64,000 nt of DNA from Ustulina deusta (Eukaryota; Ascomycota; Sordariomycetes; Xylariales; Xylariaceae), in NCBI GenBank assembly GCA_023159155.1, contig JAJNNX010000007.1:310001-374000 (forward strand), read 5' to 3'. A program made the position numbers and the translations under genes. Below, piece by piece: positions 56,534 to 64,000 of the stretch; the first letter of the stretch is position 1; each line of letters begins with the position of its first letter. A model generated the notes under the pieces. The model saw nothing but the letters and a program-made list of their open reading frames with translations, had not been told where the DNA came from and made no database searches.

Positions 56534-58260
56534 CTACCTCAGCGGGGCTTGCACCTTCGGGCGAATTGCCCTCAGCGCTAACGATAATGTTTTCCAGTCG
56601 TATGTCTTTCTCTGAGGATCCCACCATGCGACACAATCCACTGTGACGATGGCACGCGAAGTACTAATCTCAACAAGACCAGACACGCGTATCGCGCCCC
56701 GAGGGGGGAGGGCAGGTGGTTTACGCCACTTTTGTGTGAATCTCTTCTTCAACTTCTCCCAGGGGCCACTGGTGTGTTCCTGAACTGCGCGAGTCCTGTC
56801 CAGTTTTGCCCTTGACACAGTCGAGATAGCATTATCTATGCCAGCCCCTGTGCCCAGGGTCTCGGGCGTTGTTGTGGACCCCGCGGATCTCTTGTCTACG
56901 GAAGGTAGCGGACTAGTAGTTGACCCACCGTCCGTGCGGTCCTGAGAGGGCAGAGATGGCGAGGCCGAACCAGGCTTTCCCGGCTGCTTTCTGAGCTCCT
57001 GTTGGAACTTTTCCATGGCTTGTCGCATATTGACCAAGGGATCCGTTTGGGACCCGTACCCGAAGAACCTTGCAATAGTCGTGGCGTTTTGTAGCATCAG
57101 AGCACTTGTGAAACTCCATAATGACGATGTGAGTGTCGAGGGCCAAAGGACTTGCCTTGTCCAGAAGACGGCGGAAGACTCGACAGGTTGTTGGGTCCAC
57201 GCAATGCCGTTTCCGTCACCAAACGATATCCTGAACGTAGGTTAGTAGTCTGCGCAGTATCTTGGGAGAAGGGTCAGGAAGAATCGTACCCCCGTCGGAC
57301 GAAAGTTGGCGGTGGCCTGAATGGATACTGCACGTCAAGCCAGAACTTAGAAACAGTCGCATCCTTTCCACATTGGATCGAGAGTCGAGGATGGTTGATG
57401 ATGGCACGACGCGCTGTCTCAGCAAGGTGGACTATTTAATGATTAGCACGTGAGCCCCCGTATGTTGCCTTGGATATGCCGACCTCGTATTGCCATCAAA
57501 AGCTCTTCATCCCTGCTAACTTTGACAAAGGCTTGCCATTCGGGATCTGCACTCTGGTACGGCAGCGAATCGACCATCTGTGTGAACCCCGGGAACGGTA
57601 TAAAAAAGGGCTCTATTTCTTCTTCGTCGAGTTCCTGGCGCTCCTGCTCGGTCAAGCCGAGTTCCATCTCATCTATCCAGGCGTCCAGGCCTCGTGTGAA
57701 GATCTCGTAGCAGGCATAAGTAAGACCGGCTACGATAAGGATGGTCCTGTAAGCTAATGGTTAGGATAAATGCAACTCGGGGGAGAGTGGGCGGTTTGCG
57801 TACGAAGCCTTGGGCCGTTTCTTCCGGAATTTGACCCTTTGTATCTGGACAACCTGGGGATGTGAAGAGCTTGTAGATTTAACTCGTGCACCGAGGGAGG
57901 AGATGCTCTGCCGTAGACGGGATAGTCGAAACATGATGGGCAGTTATGAGGCGCGCCACGAGCCCGCGGCCCAAGGCAGAGGGCACTCTTGTGTGCAGGC
58001 CAGTAATGAGGAACAAGGAACCGGACTGTCGACGATAACAGCTGCAGGAGAATATCACTCCATCGATGCACGTTTGGGGGGCTAGACTCGATCAAGTAGC
58101 GCGATAAGAAGAATAGGTACCGACCTACGGCAGGGGCGACGAGGGCATGCTTCTTGAAGAATCGTCGCGTGCGGGTTGCGACTTCGCTGGTCGGGGAGAT
58201 AATGTGCAGGTAACGGAGGCTGGAGGGGGCCTCATGTGCGCTAGGCTGATACTTAAGCAC
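56534..58260 (-). CDS. Conserved fungal membrane protein, probably mitochondrial
   Basis: Five exons: 58260-58129, about 57844-57804, 57746-57484, 57431-57290 and 57230-56534; about 424 aa. The first exon (MLKYQPSAHEAPSSLRYLHI then RTRRFFKKHALVAPA) looks like a mitochondrial presequence. A single membrane span follows (TILIVAGLTYACYEIF), then conserved-looking blocks EPFFIPFPGFTQMV, ADPEWQAFVKVSRD, SKFWLDVQYPFRPPPTFVRRG, and GIAWTQQPVE with WPSTLTSSLWSFTSAL. The C-terminus is basic and Ser/Pro-rich with VDCVAWWDPQRKTYDWK. I recall this block order in many ascomycete genomes, but no function. The exon 2 acceptor is ambiguous by 9 nt (ATACAA or GTTGTC start), and the first intron, about 280 nt, is unusually long, so a further small exon is possible. 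Confidence 0.72.
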
Positions 58261-58885
58261 GTTACCTCAGTAGATCTAAGGGATCTGTCACAGAGTTTAA
58301 GTGCTACCTCAAAGTACTTTCGATGAAATTCTAGACCAAGGGAAAATGGTACAGTAAAGTACTACACTATGGAGGGTACCACTTTTCACGTTATTTATAC
58401 ACATACATACCTACCTAGACGTAGGAACTTGAAGTACTTACCACCTCAATGCACATGTTAATACGTACCACAGAAAAACACAATACGACGCAGCTATAGA
58501 CGCATAAATAAGAATCACATGAAGGAAATTTTGTGGATCGCATGAACTCCCTCTTTCTTCTAACTCTTGCTTGAGTATAGATGCAGGAGGACCCATCATG
58601 CTGGTAATACTGGGGGATTATCCGTTTATCACGTGGCAACTGCTTTGTACTCAACTGGGTACCGATATGTAGGTAGCAGGGAGGTCACCTTCATTTGTAC
58701 CGTTTAATACTGTGCGAACCAGGTACTTACTACCTACTACTGCCAATCTGAGCTCCTGTCCAACACTGCAGATACCTAGGCAGGTATCACCTCTCCCACA
58801 GCCGAGCCTCTACCAAGCTTGAATTCTCCCATCCGCTCGGCTATCCCACGCAATCAAATCGAGGCCAATAGAGAATTCGCCCGAA
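58261..58885. promoter_or_regulatory. Divergent promoter region
   Basis: 625 bp between two genes facing apart. AAGTACTT and TACCTACC motifs recur, with GATACCTAGGCAGGTATC at about 58770. Confidence 0.4.
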
Positions 58886-60081
58886 ATGAAGCTCAATAGC
58901 TTCCTGCTACCAGCACTCGCTGGCGTCGCCGTCGCCGACGCCGATTCAGCTCCACAACATGCCGAAGCATACATGCTCAGACACACCAAGCAAACCACAG
59001 CATCCGAACCTCCTTCGATACCGAACTCCCTTGCCGAAGCCATCCTCCTCCAGCGCCTCAGCTCGCCCGACGAGCCATCAGCCCTCGGCCAGATTCCAGA
59101 ATCACTAGATGAAGACGAAGCTGTCTCATACATCAATGGATTCGCGAAGCCCCCACAGCCCCTGTTCGACAGTTCAACTGCCGACGAACCCAAGCAGCTC
59201 GTCATCGCCTTTTCAGGCATCACGGCCAAAAATTACAAGCAACTAAAGGCCGCGATACCTCGCGTGCCACTCGCCTTTACGGCCTCTGGCCTTGGCCCAT
59301 TACCCGCCAAGGCCAGCTCGAGCTGTGCCTTTGGGCCGTCCGTCAACCCCAAAGGGAGCGAGTCCAGCAAATGCTGGAGCGGGAAGACACAATATCTTCA
59401 ATACGACGTGACGAAGGTACGACGGTCAACCTACATAGAACCCTAGTGATGAACAGGTCCTAACCTCGATTCTTGCAGGACAGCAACGTCGTCCAACAAC
59501 TCAGCCTCAACCTCGCGGCGCTAAAATCGTACGCCAACGAAGGTCTGATGGAGACGACCATTGTATTCCTCGACTCGGACTCGTCCTCCCACGACGACGA
59601 GCTCCGCCGCCGCCAGCTGCGATTCCAGAAGGAGGCCGTGATGGGCAAATCACCGACTTCCGACTCCACATTTGTATCGAGCACGCACGGCTCGGCCGAC
59701 AAGGTCTTCGACGCTCTCGCCGGCCGCCCCACCGTGGTGCCCAACTGCTTCGTGTCCCAGAATGCCTGCGAGACGGCCACGAGCTTGTGCTCCGGCCACG
59801 GCGTGTGCGTCGACCGCTGGGGCAAGGACAACACAGACAACTCGTGCTTCTTCTGCCACTGCGGCAAGACCGTGGACGCGGACTCCAAGGGCCGCGAGCA
59901 GGTGTTCTACTGGGGCGGCGCCATGTGCCAGAAGCGAGACGTCAGCACGCCCTTCTGGCTCTTCGCCGGCGTCACCATCGCCCTTGTTGCCACCATTGCC
60001 TTCTCCATCGGTTTGCTGTTCAACGTCGGCGAGGAGAAACTGCCCGGTGTTATCGGGGCCGGCGTATCGAGGTCCAAGTAA
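58886..60081 (+). CDS. Vps3844-like (DUF3844) ER type I membrane protein
   Basis: 377 aa from two exons, 58886-59416 and 59479-60081 (62-nt intron, phase 0, giving YDVTK/DSNVVQQLSLNL). The N-terminal signal peptide is MKLNSFLLPALAGVAVADA. The luminal part has a Ser/Pro-rich first half. A Cys-rich EGF-like C-terminal domain follows (NCFVSQNACETATSLCSGHG, CVDRWGKDNTDNSCFFCHCG, GGAMCQKRDV), which is the fungal Vps3844 C-terminal domain. Then comes a single membrane span, FWLFAGVTIALVATIAFSIG, and a short cytosolic tail ending GVSRSK. In yeast the related Voa1 helps assemble the V-ATPase Vo sector in the ER; that function here is inferred. Confidence 0.88.
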
Positions 60082-60517
60082 GGGGAAGAGAAGAGAAAAT
60101 GCATTCCGAGCCGTCATCTATCGTGGAGTGAGTAGAATCCCGGCCCCTTTGTGAGAGAGCCATGCGAGCGCCGGATAAGAGACCCGAGGCAGATAGCCCT
60201 TGACGGTCCAGGCTAGGATAGTATGTAGTAGGAGCAGAAGAAGCATGTTGGACGGGGTAGGAGTAATTCTGGTTGTATCATTATGTACCGATACAGGAGA
60301 GGAGAGGACTTCACGGCATCAATTACTGGTAATTTCTCTCTCATCCCGCCCACATACACGGGATCATGGCATCAATTCAGTTTCATATCAAAATACAAAA
60401 GGATCGATACGAAAAGTGTGACGCTTTTCAGCTCTTGATAGCTTTTATTTCCTTTTCATGCATGCTTGACAGCTGTTATTTTAACATACCTACATACATA
60501 CATAAAAGGGGGGGGTA
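60082..60517. other. Intergenic, convergent
   Basis: 436 bp with a TACATACATACATA run near 60490. No gene. Confidence 0.55.
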
Positions 60518-62167
60518 TCATGATAATTCCATCTGCGTCTGCTTTATAGGTGTCGTCCCAAGACTCTCTAACCCTCTCTCTCCGGGGGTTCCGGGGCCAT
60601 CTCTAAAATGATCTAGCAACGCCCTCGCGGCCGTAATTGTGCTCTCCCCATTTATGTTCGCTTCGCTCCCGGCGCGATGATCTTCGCCGTTGGTCGGGGC
60701 TGGGGCTGGGGCTGGGCCATCTCCCGCCCCGGCAACACCCGGCATCGCGAGGACGCGGTACCGCTCCCCGGCTTCGTTGAGCAGTCTTTGCACCTCGGGT
60801 TCTCGCCTCGACACGCCGTCCCGCTCGGCCCTGAGCTCGGCGATGTGCGCGCGCATGCGGAGGAGGCCGGCCTCTTTCTGGCGCATGCGGGCCTTGAACG
60901 CCTCGACGAGCACGCTGAGATCCGGGAGAGGCGTGATTCTGGGCGGCACGGGGACCACGCCCTCGCGCGCGCCGAGCCGCTTGCGCTGCTGCTCCCGCTC
61001 CTCGGCCAGCCCGTCCATGCCGGCGCGCGTCTGCGCCGCCTCGAAGGCGGCCCTTCGCTCCGCCTCGGAATCGTCCGAGGCCGCCTCGCCGTCCGACCCT
61101 GCGCCCTCGGCGGCCGAGATCAACGACGCCATCTCGGCGCGGTGCCGCTTGCGCGCCTCGCGCTCCGCCTTCTTGCCCAGTGATAGTCCGCCGTCCTCGA
61201 CGAACTCGTCGAAGCCCTCGCCGAGATCCTCGTCCTCGGCCACGAGACGCGTGTCGGCTTTGCCGCTGCTGCCCTTCCGCGATAGCAAGGTTAAGTAGGA
61301 ATCCCCTGCGGCCCGCCCGTCGTTGTCGTTGTCGTCGTCGTCGGACAGCGAGATAAAATCTTCCGTGTCTCGACGACCCTTCTGCTTCGCGAGGCGCGCC
61401 CGCCTCTCTTTCTTCTCGCGGATCTCGGCCTCTGTCAGCACGGCTGTTGCCGTCGTCGTCGTCGTCGAAGGGTCGGGTGTTAGTGACGTGGATGTGGTTG
61501 TCTCGACGATCATGGCGCCTTCAAGCTCGGAGGGGTCGAGGGACATCTCGTCTTCTCCCGACTCCATGTGTGGTCTGGAGAGATGTTGCGGTGTGTTTGG
61601 CGTTGCGGACTGTAGCTCGGAGAGATATTCTTTGCTGTATCTGGGCCGGTCATCGTCGTCTTCCATCGATCGCATGGGTAGCCGGTTGAGAGGTAAGTTC
61701 TTGGATATGCCCTTTTTGTAAGCGCTGTTCTCGGTCGCGGACGCGGCGAGACCCGACTTTTTAGGCGTAGATGCTTCTTCACCCAGGATCATCGCGCCAT
61801 CATCGTCGTCTGTTGTTGTTTGGCTCGGCCCGAAAGAAAGCCGTGAGCTGGACTGCCGTTTCTTGGACTTTGTGAGCCCTGGCTTGGTGGTTGAAGGCCG
61901 TATCCGCACTGGCGCGCCGCCATCTTCTTGGTCTTCGGTTTCGTCTGTGCTATTTGATGTCTTGGCGTCTTCTTTGGGAGCTTCGTCGTTGAAATTAATG
62001 CTTTTCCGTAGCGAAGATTGCTTGAATGGCTTGCGACTCTTGAATGTGGGCTGTAGTGCTGGCTCCTGAGGTTCGGGTGGGGGGTTTAACGACTCGATTG
62101 AAGGAGACTCGTCGTCTTCCTGAACTGTAATCTTGCGCGCCTTTCTCTTGGATCCAAATGAACTCAT
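60518..62167 (-). CDS. NTR2: Ntr2-like spliceosome-disassembly factor
   Basis: 549-aa single-exon, mostly disordered acidic protein of the nineteen-complex-related Ntr2 / GCFC family, which with Ntr1 and Prp43 takes apart spent spliceosomes. The N-terminus MSSFGSKRKARKITVQEDDE is followed by a conserved-looking KSRKPFKQSSLRKSINFNDE block. Later come TEAEIREKKERRARLAKQK, EDFISLSDDDD, FDEFVEDGGLSLGKKAEREA, and a helical C-terminal region (LSVLVEAFKARMRQKEAGLL, LRAERDGVSRREPEVQRLLN). No introns. Its GC-rich half (60700-61280) contains long overlapping antisense frames that are shadows. The start ATG at 62167 is 295 bp from the divergent SmG start. Confidence 0.85.
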   Translation of the reverse strand: MSSFGSKRKARKITVQEDDESPSIESLNPPPEPQEPALQPTFKSRKPFKQSSLRKSINFNDEAPKEDAKTSNSTDETEDQEDGGAPVRIRPSTTKPGLTKSKKRQSSSRLSFGPSQTTTDDDDGAMILGEEASTPKKSGLAASATENSAYKKGISKNLPLNRLPMRSMEDDDDRPRYSKEYLSELQSATPNTPQHLSRPHMESGEDEMSLDPSELEGAMIVETTTSTSLTPDPSTTTTTATAVLTEAEIREKKERRARLAKQKGRRDTEDFISLSDDDDNDNDGRAAGDSYLTLLSRKGSSGKADTRLVAEDEDLGEGFDEFVEDGGLSLGKKAEREARKRHRAEMASLISAAEGAGSDGEAASDDSEAERRAAFEAAQTRAGMDGLAEEREQQRKRLGAREGVVPVPPRITPLPDLSVLVEAFKARMRQKEAGLLRMRAHIAELRAERDGVSRREPEVQRLLNEAGERYRVLAMPGVAGAGDGPAPAPAPTNGEDHRAGSEANINGESTITAARALLDHFRDGPGTPGERGLESLGTTPIKQTQMELS

Positions 62168-62462
62168 GGTGATTGCGTTCTTCTAAGGATTGTGTAGTTG
62201 TCGAGAGTTACAACGACTAGCATGAGGTTGCTTCCACTGTTGCTTGTTCCGCTGATAGGTCTAGGGAAATTCTTATCGATAAAGACTTTATCTTATCCGC
62301 ACACTGCAAGGTACCTAGGCTACTTGCCCGCCGCCGCCTTGGGTTCAGCGATCCATCCGAGAAAGCTTCCACTATTTCTACTATATCTAGCCCTCCAACA
62401 CTTCCGCCCTCAGATCTTCCCGCAACCTGTTTGTGCAGATTATTCTCTCTTGTATTGTCAGG

Positions 62463-62892
62463 ATGGCTCCCGCACAACCAGAACTCAAGAAGGTGAGCTA
62501 CGCCGAACAACTGAGTAAATCGTTGCTTAACTATTCACTGACTCTTCTGCAGTACCTCGACAAGAGACTCTTCGTCCAGTTAAACGGCAGTCGCAAAGTC
62601 ATCGGTGTCCTTCGCGGTTACGATGTAAGCTACCGCTGTCACGAGTGCTACCCCAAAGGTCACACGAGCTGACCGTTGAAATAGGTCTTCCTGAATATTG
62701 TTCTGGATGACGCCGTCGAGGAGAAGGATGGTGGTGAGAAGGTCCGGTTAGGGATGGTCGTACGTATTGTGTCATAATTATTCATATGCCACTTAATAGC
62801 TCTTGCTGACGCGCGGTTTATAGGTCATTCGAGGTAATTCAGTTGTTATGCTGGAAGCACTCGAAAGAATCGGCGGTGATCGCGACAAATGA
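62463..62892 (+). CDS. SMX2: SmG, core snRNP protein
   Basis: Sm-fold subunit of the heptameric ring on U1, U2, U4 and U5 snRNAs. Four small exons: 62463-62492, 62553-62624, 62685-62759 and 62824-62892 (10, 24, 25 and 22 codons plus stop), all phase 0 with 60-64 nt introns, giving 81 aa. Sm1 motif: DKRLFVQLNGSRKVIGVLRG, YDVFLNIVLDDAVEE. Sm2 motif: VVIRGNSVVMLEALERI. N-terminus MAPAQPELKKYLDKR. No exon reaches 30 codons, so an ORF scan misses it entirely. It is divergent with the Ntr2-like gene, another splicing factor. Confidence 0.95.
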
Positions 62893-64000
62893 GCGGCCTC
62901 TATTACGCGTTAGGGAATCATATCACGAATAGACGCGTTGACATTCATGCAAGAGTGTTAACTGGGAATACTCTACCTCCTTCCAGACTTGGCTGGCAAA
63001 ATGGCGTTCAGGCGTAGGATCAAAATATCTGATGGGCTTCTTTCTATCCTTGGCAAATATCATGAGGGTAGCAGCACGTGCTGCTATGAAAAGCTACACA
63101 CGGTCGGGAATATGAGGACTGTGATCGCCACACCCCAGATACGCGAGCAAGCTCCCGAGCTACATATTGGAACGATGTCGAGTTTAGACAATCACTCCGA
63201 ATGACGCGACGGCGACTATAAAGATTCACCTGAACCTACTATGATACCCAGTGTGTTAGCAAGCCTATGACCGCGGTCCAACAAGTTATGACGCGCCGAT
63301 AATCATCAATCAATGTTCTAGACCTACACCAAGTTGTTGGGTATGTCGCTGATGTTCAGCCTGACTACTACTAGCCTTGCCCATGTTCCCATTGACAAGC
63401 TTGCACATCCGACAGGATTTTTCAAAGACGCTCAAGTACATCAAGAGTATCCGACGCATGGACATCTTGATCTACTGGCTTTCTGTCTTGAGATCACCAA
63501 GAGGCGTATGGTTCTGCAACGAGTGAGAAAGAAAGGAGCTGGAGTAATGAGTAACAGTAAGGAATCAAGACATAATCCTCGCTAAGATACTCAACTTAGG
63601 TTGACGTAGATATGGAGTAGGTACTTAGAGGTGAGGGTAAGGTGAAGAAAGGCTTAATCAGCCCGAAACTTATACATGCGCCTCGTTACGCCTGTCTCAT
63701 GTCAGGCCAATAGGTTGTTTGTGTGTAGTTCAAGGCCAAGCTGGAAAGTTCCTGAGCCTAAAGAGCCTGACTGGGCATGAATGAGGATGATTGTGGCCCA
63801 ACAATAATCCTCAATGCCTTTGTTGTCATTCATACGAGCCCCCCTGTAAGTGGATAATCATCTACTCCATTGACCATTCATGTTGTTTTGAGTGTTCCCG
63901 CAGGAGATAACTGTCCTGAAGTGACCCGATCCAAGTCTAGTTGGTATCTCGCTGGCATGACGCGAGAAGTTGACGCCTGGACCACGGTACAGTATCGGTG
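62893..64000. other. 3' flank and spacer to window end
   Basis: 1.1 kb without a supported gene. Short frames at 62989-63204 and 63334-63585 have no family match or splice partners. Confidence 0.5.

Noticed and set aside
60672..61298. Long plus-strand ORFs opposite the Ntr2-like gene
   Set aside because: GC-rich antisense shadows of a recognised coding sequence.

Overview
The window is nuclear DNA of a filamentous ascomycete (Pezizomycotina; I would guess a sordariomycete, but nothing here fixes the genus). The reasons are: genes split by many short 49-65 nt GT-AG introns with CTAAC-type branch sites; fungal-only families (Vps3844-type ER protein, Ntr2-like protein, fungal APH-like kinases, DUF7025-type AAA proteins); and gene-poor spacers rich in TACCTAGGTA-type palindromes. 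All exon structures were assembled by hand from splice motifs, frame continuity and remembered family sequence. No alignment was run.

Layout. 1-3434 (+): 3' three quarters of CFT1 (CPSF160). 3785-4466 (-): small conserved fungal protein with a G30 tract in its intron. 6470-7766 (+): USB1. 8333-10385 (-): ERO1. 11964-13025 (-): APH-like kinase gene broken by one TGA. 13.0-15.5 kb: repeat-rich spacer. 15721-15852 (+): 43-aa cysteine miniprotein. 16590-17501 (-): second APH-like kinase. 18745-19348 (-): CKS1. 20252-23063 (+): double-bromodomain RSC-type subunit. 24864-27047 (+): ribosome-associated Hsp70 Ssb. 27.0-31.4 kb: gene-poor. 31411-32532 (+): MDR-type oxidoreductase. 33050-36687 (-): HMG-CoA reductase. 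39337-40107 (-): nicotinamidase. 41357-42650 (-): HSL-type alpha/beta hydrolase. 44800-45252 (+): type II dehydroquinase. 45944-47922 (-): five-exon NACHT/STAND-like protein without a P-loop lysine. 48583-54161 (+): a 13-exon gene for an about 1637-aa protein with two DUF7025-AAA modules. 55532-55629 (+): intron-containing tRNA-Ile(AAT). 56534-58260 (-): conserved fungal membrane protein. 58886-60081 (+): Vps3844-like ER membrane protein. 60518-62167 (-): Ntr2-like splicing factor. 62463-62892 (+): SmG.

Most genes are single-copy housekeeping genes for RNA processing (CFT1, USB1, Ntr2, SmG), ER folding (ERO1), translation-coupled folding (Ssb), sterol synthesis (HMGR), the cell cycle (CKS1) and chromatin (Rsc4-like). 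They do not form a pathway cluster.

The most unusual part is 45.9-54.2 kb. There a P-loop-deficient STAND-like protein is transcribed head to head with a giant tandem AAA protein. The first AAA module of that protein is degenerate: Walker B Glu is replaced by His, the sensor-1 and Arg-finger regions have diverged, a GC-AG intron is present, and one donor is not GT. The second module is canonical. This could be a regulatory ATPase pair or an early step of decay. Other notable points are the single-nonsense APH gene, an ERO1 signal peptide on a separate first exon, and several classes of palindromic or foldback repeat in the spacers.
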